Made by a program: the position numbers and the translations under genes. A stretch of 46,507 nt of DNA from an uncultured Lachnospiraceae bacterium (GTDB lineage Bacteria > Bacillota > Clostridia > Lachnospirales > Lachnospiraceae): positions 1-46,507 of the forward strand of contig CAMVPR010000021.1 in assembly GCA_947169385.1 (NCBI GenBank), given 5' to 3'. The notes beneath the pieces are model-generated. The model was not told the origin of the DNA and did not search any database. It saw only the letters and a program-made list of their open reading frames with translations. Position 1 is the first letter of the stretch; each line of letters starts with the position of its first letter. Below, piece after piece: positions 1-7,316 of this stretch.

Positions 1-1199
1 AGGATGGTACCAATCAACTTGATAATGGAGCTGAATCAATCAAGAAGGGTGCCAATTCACTTAAGAGTGGCGCAGATGGTTTAAGTGAAGGTATTGATAC
101 TTTCAAGAAGACATTTGACGAGGGTGTTACAACAAGCAAGAAAGACACTGAGGAGTATCTTACTACCAAGACAGCTCCTGCTTTATCCAAGACTGTTACT
201 GACGCTGTTAATACCGCTGCTTCAACTGCTGCTAAAACTGCTTCATCTTCAATCGTTACTTCTGTTGCAGATAGTGTTGGACAGAGCGGTAAAACAATCG
301 GCTCTTCAATAAGGGCAAATGTTGCAGACTCTGCTAAAGCGACTGCATTTGCCAAACAATTAGTCAAAGCAGGTGTTATTACTGAGGAAGAGATTCCAAC
401 ACTCAGTAAGCTTTTAAGTAATACTACATTTACCAATATGCTTGGTGACCAGATAGCAGACGGAGTATCTAAGAATATCAAGGCTTCAGCTACAGATCCT
501 CAAAGTGCTCAGTCTAAGAAATTATCAGAAACTATAGCTGCTAATGTTCAAGCTGCTATAGGAGATAGCGCAGCTAACGGTGTTAAGGGTGCATTAGGTG
601 ATTTAGGCGCTTACTTAAATAAGCAGTTAGATGACTCACAGAGTGAGGTTGATAAGACTCTGTCATTCAGCGATTCTTACAAATATTCCGGCAAGGCAGC
701 TACACTAAAGGACGGTGCAGATGCTTTGGCCAAAGGATCTAATGAACTTTCTAGCGGTGCAGATACGTTTAGATCAGGTGTTGGTAAGTTGAATGAGGGA
801 GCTGACGGAATATATGAAGGAGCTGATAAGCTTAAGGCTGGTACTTCTAAACTTTCAAGTGGCTCTGACGAGCTTAAGAACGGTGTATTGGCGCTTAAGA
901 ACGGTGCAATTAAGCTTGTTAAAGGTGGTAAAACACTGTCAAATGCTACCGACCTCTTATCTGATGGTATTGGTGATTTAGACGATGGTTCTAATAAGCT
1001 CAATGATGGTATGATTGAATTCGATAAGGAAGGAATCAAAGTACTTTATGACACTGTAGATAAGGACCTTAAAGAGCTTCTTGACAGAATTGAGGCTGTT
1101 AAGAAAGCAGGAGAGGAGTATCAGACATTTACTAAACTTGGTGATGATGCCAAGGGCGAGGTTAAGTTCATTGTTGAGACTGATGCAGTCAAGAAATGA
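1..1199 (+). CDS. C-terminal part of a heptad-repeat (xxxLxxG) membrane/surface protein, 5' truncated by window
   Basis: The reading frame is open from base 3 to the TGA at 1197-1199, so the gene starts before the window and about 398 residues are visible. The sequence is dominated by xxxLxxG heptads (for example LKDGADAL, LSSGADTF, LNEGADGI, LKAGTSKL), both at the visible N-terminus and at about residues 235-340. Between them lies an Ala/Ser/Thr-rich stretch. Such heptads are known from YhgE/Pip-type proteins and from extracellular parts of MmpL/RND-type permeases of Firmicutes. No membrane segment is seen in the visible part, so if the protein is of the MmpL kind this is a C-terminal extracellular extension. 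The last residues (VKFIVETDAVKK) are not hydrophobic. The exact family cannot be settled without the missing N-terminus. A hairpin follows directly after the stop. Confidence 0.7.
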   Translation, partial: DGTNQLDNGAESIKKGANSLKSGADGLSEGIDTFKKTFDEGVTTSKKDTEEYLTTKTAPALSKTVTDAVNTAASTAAKTASSSIVTSVADSVGQSGKTIGSSIRANVADSAKATAFAKQLVKAGVITEEEIPTLSKLLSNTTFTNMLGDQIADGVSKNIKASATDPQSAQSKKLSETIAANVQAAIGDSAANGVKGALGDLGAYLNKQLDDSQSEVDKTLSFSDSYKYSGKAATLKDGADALAKGSNELSSGADTFRSGVGKLNEGADGIYEGADKLKAGTSKLSSGSDELKNGVLALKNGAIKLVKGGKTLSNATDLLSDGIGDLDDGSNKLNDGMIEFDKEGIKVLYDTVDKDLKELLDRIEAVKKAGEEYQTFTKLGDDAKGEVKFIVETDAVKK

Positions 1200-1212
1200 T
1201 TATGCTTTACAC

Positions 1213-1240
1213 ATGGGATAAAATGCTGATTTTATCCCAT
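1213..1240 (+). terminator. Hairpin after the heptad-repeat gene
   Basis: A perfect 12-bp inverted repeat (ATGGGATAAAAT, loop gctg, ATTTTATCCCAT) lies 13 bases after the stop codon. There is no long T-run behind it, so it may act together with the next hairpin. Confidence 0.55.
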
Positions 1241-1264
1241 ATAACTTCTCTTTATCATTCTATA

Positions 1265-1291
1265 AAAGCCGGAGATTATGTCTCCGGCTTT
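1265..1291 (-). terminator. Intrinsic terminator, convergent lexA / heptad-repeat gene
   Basis: An 11-bp perfect stem (AAAGCCGGAGA, loop of 5, TCTCCGGCTTT) sits between two converging genes. It is followed by T-rich DNA on the minus strand and can serve lexA. It may work in both directions. Confidence 0.75.
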
Positions 1292-1314
1292 AAATATTGA
1301 TATAATTCTAAGTA

Positions 1315-1962
1315 TTATTCAAATTCTGAGAGGCGCTTAACGTCATACTCGATACCAGTTCTAAACAAACCTAGAACCCTACCGCATATCTCGCAGTTCT
1401 CAACGATAATAGGATCCATAGAATCATTCTCAGGCTGTAATCTAATGTGGTCAGCTTCTCTATAGAATCTCTTAACAGTGGCGCCACTGTCTATGATAGC
1501 AACAATAATCTCACCATCTCTGGCTTCCTTGGTACGCTCTACCATGAGCAAATCGCCATCAAAGATACCACAGTTAATCATACTGTCGCCTCTAACCTTA
1601 AGCATGAATGTGTCATTCTTCTTGATAAATGTAGGTAGAAGAGGGAAGTAGTCTTCAATGTTCTGCTCTGCAAGCAACGGTTGACCTGCAGCAACATTGC
1701 CAACTATAGGAATATTGACTATCTCTCGTCTTGTTAGGTTAAAGCTATCATCTAGAATCTCGATAGTTCTGGACTTGGTCGGATCTCGCTTGATATATCC
1801 ATTCTTCTCTAAGGTCTCAAGGTGAGCGTGTACCGATGATGTAGACTTAAGATTAACAACAGTACATATCTCTCTTACAGAAGGTGGATATCCCTTAGTT
1901 AAAATGGTGTTCTTGATACAATCAAGAATCTCTTGCTGTTTAGGTGTGATATTACCTTTCAT
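1315..1962 (-). CDS. lexA: LexA SOS repressor
   Basis: The 215-residue product is a full-length LexA repressor and self-cleaving serine protease. Residues 1-65 form the winged helix-turn-helix, starting KGNITPKQQEIL. The cleavage site is Ala92-Gly93 (VAAG), the nucleophile is Ser127 in RGDSM, and the general base is Lys164 in ATVKRF. The frame runs open further upstream, but the ATG at 1962 is preceded by AAAGGAG at good spacing and matches the family N-terminus, so I chose it. The promoter is TTTACA-17 bp-TATAAT, with a LexA box directly over the -35, so the gene should repress itself. A LysM gene with its own LexA box is divergent from it, an arrangement like lexA-yneA of Bacillus. RecA-stimulated autocleavage on DNA damage is family knowledge. 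Confidence 0.97.
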   Translation of the reverse strand: MKGNITPKQQEILDCIKNTILTKGYPPSVREICTVVNLKSTSSVHAHLETLEKNGYIKRDPTKSRTIEILDDSFNLTRREIVNIPIVGNVAAGQPLLAEQNIEDYFPLLPTFIKKNDTFMLKVRGDSMINCGIFDGDLLMVERTKEARDGEIIVAIIDSGATVKRFYREADHIRLQPENDSMDPIIVENCEICGRVLGLFRTGIEYDVKRLSEFE

Positions 1963-2005
1963 TGTAACCAGCTCCTTTCGTACATTACATAAATAACATG
2001 TTGTC

Positions 2006-2043
2006 ATTATATCACATCGATATACATTTGTAAACATATGTTC
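2006..2043 (-). promoter_or_regulatory. lexA promoter with LexA box
   Basis: On the minus strand the -35 is TTTACA (2029-2034) and the -10 is TATAAT (2006-2011), 17 bp apart. The near-palindrome GAACATATGTTT (plus-strand 2032-2043) overlaps the -35. It fits the Firmicutes SOS box GAAC-N4-GTTC with one mismatch, which implies autoregulation. Confidence 0.85.
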
Positions 2044-2089
2044 AAAATTTTTTCGAACAATCTTTCCGAACAAAAATACGAAAAAGTAC

Positions 2090-2139
2090 TTGACAACGAA
2101 ACCCCTGTTCTGTATAATGCAATACAAGAACAAGAGTTC
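2090..2139 (+). promoter_or_regulatory. SOS promoter of the LysM gene with LexA box
   Basis: A perfect consensus promoter, TTGACA (2090-2095), 17 bp, TATAAT (2113-2118), is followed by the perfect LexA box GAACAAGAGTTC (2128-2139) just downstream of the expected start point. Bound LexA would block initiation. A strong promoter under tight repression suits a damage-induced gene. Confidence 0.88.
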
Positions 2140-2185
2140 AGAACTACTGTTTGAAGTTTTTGTTTTAAGAAAGCGGGGATTTGCC

Positions 2186-2482
2186 ATGATTAACAGAACT
2201 AATGTCAAGTATCTTTTAACGGTTTTAATTGTAGTAGTTATTGCATTTACTGTTTGGGGAGTTACAGGTGCGAACGCATCTAAGCCGGTTGGCCAGAAGT
2301 ACTATGTCAGCATCACAATCGAGCCCGGTGACACATTATGGTCAATTGCCGAAGAGAACATTTCTGATGAATACAAGAACATCAAGGAATACATTAATGA
2401 AGTTCGATCAATTAATTCATTGACATCTACAGACATCACTGCAGGAAGACATATAGTCATCCCGAGATACACTAAAGAATAA
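2186..2482 (+). CDS. LysM protein, YneA-like SOS cell-division inhibitor
   Basis: The 98-residue product has a short cytoplasmic N-terminus, one membrane segment or uncleaved signal (about residues 8-28, LLTVLIVVVIAFTVWGV) and one LysM domain (about 40-93, with the GDTLWSIAEENI core). This is the architecture of YneA, the SOS-induced division inhibitor of Bacillus. That comparison is backed here by the divergent lexA and the LexA box in its promoter. LysM should bind peptidoglycan outside the membrane. An ORF start at 2090 exists but lies inside the promoter, so the ATG at 2186, after AGCGGGGA, was chosen. LysM sequences are short and common, so the function is inferred from synteny and regulation more than from sequence. 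Confidence 0.8.
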   Translation: MINRTNVKYLLTVLIVVVIAFTVWGVTGANASKPVGQKYYVSITIEPGDTLWSIAEENISDEYKNIKEYINEVRSINSLTSTDITAGRHIVIPRYTKE

Positions 2483-2534
2483 GCATGGTTTCTGACATGT
2501 TTCACATCATATCCCATATACTATATTTCCCGAC

Positions 2535-2765
2535 CTAAAGCCACATATAAGGCTTGGTTGGGGAGTGTTCGGGATACATATCTTTTCGCAAGATATCGGA
2601 TAATGCTCCGGTTTCTTGATATAGAGTCGCGCGATTAGTGCTTCTCATCTTGGGCGATGGATTCTTATGTGTTGTTACAGTCTTAGAATACTTCTCAATA
2701 ATCAATATAACGTACCCCCATCCGTTTATTTTGATAGGAGAGGGTGATATTATCTGCATGTCCCG
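2535..2765 (-). pseudogene. Degraded C-terminal fragment of the Xer-like recombinase
   Basis: Read on the minus strand, this stretch resembles the catalytic part of the intact recombinase at 4207-5271. Shared pieces are KYSKTVTTHKN against KYSKLVTTLKK, KMRSTNRATLYQETG against KLRSTYGTALYQETG, and the run AAATAAACGGATGGG against AAATAAACGCATGGG. The LGH...HY end with the nucleophile is absent, the HxxR histidine is lost, and no N-terminal domain precedes it. It is therefore a partial dead copy, flanked by two intact plus-strand genes. The rest of the 2483-2982 gap shows no gene. It includes AT-rich DNA before the next gene but no promoter I would defend. Confidence 0.8.
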
Positions 2766-2982
2766 TAGGGTGGTTTCATTTCTCTCTTTATAGCAAGATA
2801 GACTCTAGGGCTGTACACACTTCATCGCTATTTTGTTTCTTATATGTTCCATTTTTAACACAATAATAATTATATTGAAAAGAAGAGGATTATATAGTAC
2901 TATTATATCCGGTTTGAATTATCATATAGATATTTATTGACACATTTGAATCGAATATAATAGGAATGTTGAGATTAATATA

Positions 2983-4116
2983 ATGAACGAGATAACATGT
3001 GAAGAACTAAGTGGATTAAATAGGTCATCATATATATTAATTGATATAAGAGATGAGGGACTTAGAGCCTATGGTATGATGCCGGATGCAATTAGTATAG
3101 AGTTTAATGTAGATAACAATAAAGCAGAAGAACTACTTAACGATTTACCGGTTGATAAGAAGCTTATATTCTATTGCGATATCGGACGAAGAACTCTATA
3201 TCTTGATGATGAATTCACATTTTTAAAAGAATATGAATGCTATAGTCTTAATGGAGGGTACATTGGGTACGTAAGGTCCAGGATTTCAAGTGAAGAAGAC
3301 ATTGTAGAGAAGCAGCATAAAGTAGAAGAGAGCATTAGGAAGACTTATCATAAGAGACTGTTTACTCCATTTGCCAAGGCTTGCAAGACATATAAACTTA
3401 TAGAAGAGGGCGACCATATTGCAGTCTGTATATCCGGAGGTAAGGATTCAATGCTTATGGCTAAGCTATTTCAGGAGATTAAGAAGCACAGACAATGTAA
3501 CTTTGAACTTACATTTCTAGTTATGGATCCCGGATACAATGAAGATAATAGAGCACTTAAGGCTTTAGGAATTCCTATTACCATATTTGAGAGTGATATA
3601 TTTAATGCTGTTGATACTATAGATAAGAGTCCATGTTATATATGTGCAAGAATGCGCAGAGGATATCTATATAGCAAGGCCAAGGAATTAGGGTGTAATA
3701 AGATTGCTCTAGGGCATCACTACGATGATGTAATAGAGACCATACTTATGGGAATGCTATATGGTGCCCAGATTCAGACTATGATGCCTAAGCTACATAG
3801 TACCAACTTTGAAGGCATGGAATTAATCAGACCTTTATATCTTGTTCGAGAGCATGATATATGCGCTTGGCGTGATTATAATGATTTACATTTCCTTCAA
3901 TGTGCATGTCATTTTACTGAGACATGCTCAACTTGCCATGAAGATGGAACTACATCCTCTAAACGTTTAGAGACCAAGAAGCTTATTGCAGCCCTTAAGA
4001 AGGAGAATCCATTCGTAGAATCTAACATTTTCAGGAGTGTAGAGAATGTTAATTTAGATACAGTAATTGCCTATAAGAAGAATATGGTTCGCCATCATTT
4101 CTTAGATGAGTATTAG
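2983..4116 (+). CDS. Rhodanese-PP-loop ATPase fusion, TtcA-family tRNA thiolation enzyme
   Basis: The 377-residue protein has two parts. Residues 1-105 are a rhodanese-like domain with a candidate persulfide cysteine, Cys65, in YCDIGRRT. Residues about 125-375 are a TtcA-type PP-loop ATPase with the SGGKDS motif (151-156), CYIC (218-221) in CYICARMRRG, and the GHHYDDV motif (244-250). A Cys cluster, CAC at 307-309 and CSTC at 315-318, follows. TtcA enzymes put sulfur on C32 of tRNA using an iron-sulfur cluster and an ATP-activated base. A fused rhodanese would supply the sulfur in cis. The tRNA position is not proven by sequence, because related PP-loop enzymes thiolate other bases. The start codon has only a weak GAGAT-like site upstream. 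Confidence 0.78.
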   Translation: MNEITCEELSGLNRSSYILIDIRDEGLRAYGMMPDAISIEFNVDNNKAEELLNDLPVDKKLIFYCDIGRRTLYLDDEFTFLKEYECYSLNGGYIGYVRSRISSEEDIVEKQHKVEESIRKTYHKRLFTPFAKACKTYKLIEEGDHIAVCISGGKDSMLMAKLFQEIKKHRQCNFELTFLVMDPGYNEDNRALKALGIPITIFESDIFNAVDTIDKSPCYICARMRRGYLYSKAKELGCNKIALGHHYDDVIETILMGMLYGAQIQTMMPKLHSTNFEGMELIRPLYLVREHDICAWRDYNDLHFLQCACHFTETCSTCHEDGTTSSKRLETKKLIAALKKENPFVESNIFRSVENVNLDTVIAYKKNMVRHHFLDEY

Positions 4117-4120
4117 AGTT

Positions 4121-4197
4121 AAGATCCTTCGTCGCAAAGCTCCTCAGGATAACATAATTCTACAGGTATCTTGTCATTCTGAGCGAAGCGAAGAATC
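4121..4197. repeat. Two dispersed palindromic repeats, tail to tail
   Basis: The 25-nt repeat GTCATTCTGAGCGAAGCG + AAGAATC occupies 4173-4197. A diverged relative, GATCCTTCGTCGC..CTCAGGATAAC, occupies about 4124-4153. The same family occurs at 5584, 5687, 5949 and 42191 in this window. The copy sits between converging genes. Confidence 0.7.
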
Positions 4198-4206
4198 TTA
4201 TTATGA

Positions 4207-5271
4207 TTAATCATCGCTACGTTTCTCACGAAGAGTAACTTTATTAGCGGCGCTTCTACGTCTGTTTTCCTCGATAGCAGCATAGTGTCTTCTTGTAGTA
4301 TTGACGTCTTTATGCCCAAGAACATCAGCAACTAAGTATATATCACCTGTTTCCTGATACAATGCAGTACCATAGGTGCTTCTTAACTTATGTGGAGTTA
4401 TCTTCTTTAAAGTCGTTACAAGCTTAGAATACTTTTTAACAAGCAATTCAATTGAGCGAACTCCCATGCGTTTATTCTGAAGGGAGAGGAATAGTGCGTC
4501 TTCATGTCCTGGAAGTGGGTTCATATTCTCCCTGATATCAAGATAATCCTCTAATGCAGTCTTAACTTCATCACTAAAGTATATAACAGCTTCGTTGCCA
4601 CCTTTTCGTCTAATCTTAACACCATTATTGTCGAAATCAAGATCACTGATGTCTATGCCAACACATTCAGAGACACGCATACCTGTTCCTAGCAGGAGAG
4701 TCATAATAGCAAGATCGCGTTCCTTGTTCTTATTGTGATATTTCTGTTGATTCTTGGTAAGGTTATCACCTGATTCAACCTCATCAAGAAGCTTGGCAAT
4801 CTCATCGATATCAAGTCTAATAATAGCTTTCTCATGAATCTTAGGAGTATCAACTAATGATGCGGGATCACTTTTGATTTTCTCGCTGTGATACATATAT
4901 TTATAAAATGAACGAAGAGTTGAGAGCTTTCTCTTCATGCCTGATTCTGAATTAGTTATTTCTTTATCGCCATTTTCATATAATCTAAGCCAACTCAAGT
5001 ATTCTCTGATATCATCAGCAGTCTGTGATTCGATGAGACTTAATGGTAGTTCATGCATAGGAATATCCTTATAAGTAGATATATTGTCCTTAAGGTATGT
5101 AAAATATGTCACAAGATCATATGCATATGCCATACGGGTCCTGGCTAACTTGTTAGGCTCCATGGCAATAAAGAACGAGTTACAGAACTTAGGGAGATCC
5201 TTTAGAAGTTCCTTTATCTTTTTCTCGTATTCAATGTTCTTCTGATCAAAGTAGTCATTATCTGTTGGCAT
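4207..5271 (-). CDS. Tyrosine recombinase, XerC/XerD-like
   Basis: The 354-residue protein has an N-terminal SAM-like core-binding domain (about 15-135) and a C-terminal catalytic domain. Counting from the chosen start, the catalytic set is complete: Arg199 (GTGMRVSE), Lys223 (RRKGGN), His294 and Arg297 (HKLRST), His320 (VLGHKDVNTT) and the nucleophile Tyr330 (RRHYAAI). An earlier ATG at 5283 overlaps the GGAGG ribosome binding site. That site serves the ATG at 5271, so the shorter form is preferred. The gene has its own promoter followed by a palindrome. A dead partial copy lies 1.5 kb away. No phage or ICE genes are visible beside it, so a chromosomal Xer-like role is as likely as an integrase role. 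Confidence 0.88.
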   Translation of the reverse strand: MPTDNDYFDQKNIEYEKKIKELLKDLPKFCNSFFIAMEPNKLARTRMAYAYDLVTYFTYLKDNISTYKDIPMHELPLSLIESQTADDIREYLSWLRLYENGDKEITNSESGMKRKLSTLRSFYKYMYHSEKIKSDPASLVDTPKIHEKAIIRLDIDEIAKLLDEVESGDNLTKNQQKYHNKNKERDLAIMTLLLGTGMRVSECVGIDISDLDFDNNGVKIRRKGGNEAVIYFSDEVKTALEDYLDIRENMNPLPGHEDALFLSLQNKRMGVRSIELLVKKYSKLVTTLKKITPHKLRSTYGTALYQETGDIYLVADVLGHKDVNTTRRHYAAIEENRRRSAANKVTLREKRSDD

Positions 5272-5341
5272 AGTTACCTCCATATAGTGTATAATATCAA
5301 TGGGTTCATCATCGAAAGAGTATATAACCCTAATACTTACT

Positions 5342-5414
5342 ATTCGTTAAACGCGAGTTTAACGAATAATTGCACTCGTATTTATAGAATATATCATAAT
5401 ACGCTAAAAGTCAA
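5342..5414 (-). promoter_or_regulatory. Recombinase promoter with downstream 26-bp palindrome
   Basis: On the minus strand, TTGACT (5409-5414), 17 bp, TATTCT (5386-5391) forms a good sigma-A promoter. A perfect inverted repeat, ATTCGTTAAAC-4 nt-GTTTAACGAAT (5342-5367), begins about 12 bases after the expected start point. It looks like an operator or an mRNA hairpin controlling the recombinase. It could also be a recombination site. Confidence 0.75.
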
Positions 5415-5424
5415 TAAATACTTA

Positions 5425-5456
5425 CAAAAAAGCTGCCTATATATAACAGGCAGCTT
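5425..5456 (-). terminator. Intrinsic terminator
   Basis: On the minus strand the stem AAGCTGCCT, a 9-nt loop and AGGCAGCTT run into TTTTTT. It would stop transcription coming from the 6026 gene or from a non-coding transcript through 5460-6025. It thereby insulates the recombinase promoter. Confidence 0.85.
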
Positions 5457-6025
5457 ATAGTTATTCATATTATATTAATTGTCATTCCAAATAATCCATG
5501 GTTCACTCATTCCCTAAACCATACTTCGGTGGCCACGCCACCCTGAGGATTATGTTAAAGTATTCATAAATTGTTATATATAAGATTCTTCGCTGCGCTC
5601 AAAATGACAATTTTAAGTATGTAATCTTATATAACTTATACATTTACATAGAATATTATTAATATTCATAAATAATTACATATCAAGATTCTTCGCTGTG
5701 CTCAGGATGACATATCTGATAGGTGTAAATATCCATATGCATAATTATTGGAAATAATTCTATACATAAAGTTCTTACCCGCTCCGAGCATGGATGCGTT
5801 AATGTATAAACAGGCATGTTTGAGACGTCGGTACTTAATGAGTGCAAGCGTAAGCAGCACGAATTTAGTACCGCTACGTCGAAAGTCATAGCGCAAGCGT
5901 GCCTGTTTATGTGACGCATCCATGTGAGTGCCTTTATAATCCATTTAAGATTCTTCGCTTCGCTCAGAATGACAGTTAAATCTATGTGACGAATTCCTGC
6001 GAGGCATATAATAATGAATCTATAA
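5457..6025. other. Gene-free stretch filled with dispersed palindromes
   Basis: No convincing coding sequence is found here. Short ORFs run through repeats and lack ribosome binding sites. It holds three copies of the GATTCTTCGC-type repeat (5584-5608, 5687-5711, 5949-5973), a short GC-rich palindromic patch near 5525-5545 (GGTGGCCACGCCACC) and the long hairpin at 5789-5924. Confidence 0.7.
5789..5924. repeat. 136-nt long imperfect hairpin
   Basis: Nested arms are visible: CATGGATGCGT (5789-5799) with ACGCATCCATG (5914-5924), and TAAACAGGCA with TGCCTGTTTA. An inner GACGTCGGTACT region pairs with AGTACCGCTACGTC. A roughly 25-nt apex reads GAGTGCAAGCGTAAGCAGCACG. It could be a MITE-like element or a structured RNA. 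Confidence 0.75.
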
Positions 6026-6649
6026 CTAATCCGCTTCATCAACACGCTTAACATAATCCGCCAACAAATCCACTGTCCCATCAATCCCAAGAACCTTACT
6101 ATCAATAATAAGATCATAACTCTTAATATCAGCCCATTTCTTGGTAGAATAATAATTGTAATATCCGGCGCGTTGTTTATCCTTCTTATAAATCATATCC
6201 TTGGCTTTAAGTTCAGTAAGCTCGTATTTCTCAGTAATACGCTTAATTCTGGTATCAATAGGAGCTTTAATGAATATGGATATAACATTGTCATAATCTT
6301 GTAATGCGTAATCTGCACATCTACCGACAATAACGCTTGGCCCCTCTTCTGCAATCTTCTTAATTGTGTCAAATGCAGCAAGGAAAACCTTGTGATTAAG
6401 CGGCATCTCATAACCGTTACCGGGATAACCAAATGAATAAGGGTCCATTACCAATGAGTAAAGAAAGCTGGAACTAGGCTTCTCATCAAAGTTCTCAAAT
6501 ATCTCTTCACATAATCCGCTTTCTTTAGCAGCACGTTTAAGAAGTTCCTTATCATAAAATGGAATATCCAGTTTGTTAGCTAACTTCTCAGCGATTTCAT
6601 GACCGCCACTTCCAAATTGTCTTCCGATAGTTACAATTGATTTACTCAT
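6026..6649 (-). CDS. Cytidylate-kinase-like family protein
   Basis: The 207-residue P-loop protein begins MSKSIVTIGRQFGSGG, the nucleotide-binding start typical of the cytidylate kinase-like family (Cytidylate_kin2) common in Clostridia. The middle part carries VIVGRCADYAL and the end carries a helical lid (RIKRITEKYELTELKAKDMI). The family is annotated as NMP kinase-like, but its true substrate is generally not established, and it differs from canonical Cmk. The start is supported by GGAGG seven bases upstream. The leader carries one of the TTTACATAA palindromes. Downstream lie the repeats and a terminator near 5430. Confidence 0.82.
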   Translation of the reverse strand: MSKSIVTIGRQFGSGGHEIAEKLANKLDIPFYDKELLKRAAKESGLCEEIFENFDEKPSSSFLYSLVMDPYSFGYPGNGYEMPLNHKVFLAAFDTIKKIAEEGPSVIVGRCADYALQDYDNVISIFIKAPIDTRIKRITEKYELTELKAKDMIYKKDKQRAGYYNYYSTKKWADIKSYDLIIDSKVLGIDGTVDLLADYVKRVDEAD

Positions 6650-6661
6650 ATAAAAACCTCC

Positions 6662-6688
6662 TATTTACATAAAACAATTATGTAAACT
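6662..6688. repeat. TTTACATAA-type palindrome, dif-like arms (copy 1)
   Basis: The site is TATTTACATAA, centre AACAA, TTATGTAAACT. The right arm equals the XerD half-site I recall for Firmicutes dif sites, but the centre is 5 bp instead of the usual 6. It lies just ahead of the ribosome binding site of the cytidylate-kinase-like gene. Confidence 0.6.
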
Positions 6689-6720
6689 AAACATATGGTA
6701 CGCTTCTTAACACATAATAC

Positions 6721-6747
6721 AATTAACATAAATTAATTATGTCAACT
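6721..6747. repeat. TTTACATAA-type palindrome (copy 2, diverged)
   Basis: The site is AATTAACATAA, centre ATTAA, TTATGTCAACT. It has the same 11-5-11 layout as copy 1, 32 bases away, with two changed positions in the arms. Confidence 0.5.
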
Positions 6748-6775
6748 ACCACAAATAATTATACAGACAAAATAA

Positions 6776-6798
6776 TAAGCAGGGAAAATCCCTGCTTA
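6776..6798 (-). terminator. Terminator after the acidic-protein gene
   Basis: The 9-bp stem TAAGCAGGG / CCCTGCTTA, with an AT-rich tail on the minus strand, lies nine bases after the stop codon of the 113-residue gene. Confidence 0.7.
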
Positions 6799-6807
6799 TC
6801 TTAGTAA

Positions 6808-7149
6808 TTAATCTTCATCTTTTACTAAAGTTTTTTTATACTTCTCAGCAATCTCAAGCAAGAACTTAATATTGTCCTTATAGATGTCATCAAAATCATC
6901 ATCATCAAGTATAGACTTGGTAAAATCGAGTTCTGCCTCTAAAATCTTAGCCTCTCTCTTCTTATATGCAGCCTTCTGTTCTTTAGTCATCTTGCTATTG
7001 TCCTCCTCGCTCTTCTTAGATTTCTTGGATTTCTTTTTGGTATCTTTAGAATCATCATCGTCTAAAGCGTTTAAGTCAAGAACTCCATCATCGTCGTCTT
7101 CGATCTCGTTCAAATCGATAACGCCGTCATCTGATTCAGAAAAAATCAT
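6808..7149 (-). CDS. Unknown small acidic protein
   Basis: I do not recognise this 113-residue protein. The N-terminal third is very acidic and repeats the pattern DDGVIDLNEIEDDDDGV / LDLNALDDDD. The middle is Lys/Ser-rich (KKKSKKSKKSEED). The last 55 residues are predicted helical (EAKILEAELDFTKSILDDDDFDDIYKDNIKFLLEIAEKY). There is no signal peptide or membrane segment, so it should be cytoplasmic. It has its own promoter, a good GGAGG site 7 bases before the ATG and its own terminator. It is therefore a single-gene unit, which argues that it is a real gene. The repeated DDGV-hydrophobic-DLN units could be short binding motifs, but no function can be assigned. Confidence 0.75.
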   Translation of the reverse strand: MIFSESDDGVIDLNEIEDDDDGVLDLNALDDDDSKDTKKKSKKSKKSEEDNSKMTKEQKAAYKKREAKILEAELDFTKSILDDDDFDDIYKDNIKFLLEIAEKYKKTLVKDED

Positions 7150-7207
7150 ACCACATGCCTCCTTAGATAGAAAGTATAACAGGAGAAATGATTCCTGTCA
7201 CAAATAT

Positions 7208-7236
7208 ATTATACTATTAAATTATCTAGTCTTCAA
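7208..7236 (-). promoter_or_regulatory. Promoter of the acidic-protein gene
   Basis: On the minus strand TTGAAG (7231-7236), 17 bp, TATAAT (7208-7213). The short leader then contains a small hairpin, ACAGGA...TCCTGT, before the ribosome binding site. Confidence 0.7.
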
Positions 7237-7316
7237 CAGATTTTTGTTATTTTTGATAAAAAAAATATAAAAAACGAGCGTTATATGGTAATTATTACAA
7301 TAGAACTAATCTGTCA

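Noticed and set aside
1315-2208. Long 297-residue form of LexA
   Set aside because: The first 82 codons run through the lexA promoter and LexA box; the ATG at 1962 has a proper ribosome binding site and fits the family.
4207-6025. Prophage or integrative element
   Set aside because: Only a single recombinase and repeats are seen; no structural, replication or conjugation genes and no attachment-site pair could be found.
5683-6117. Minus-strand ORFs of 144 and 80 codons in the repeat-rich stretch
   Set aside because: They run through dispersed repeats and the long hairpin, lack ribosome binding sites, and overlap the 3' end of the cytidylate-kinase-like gene.
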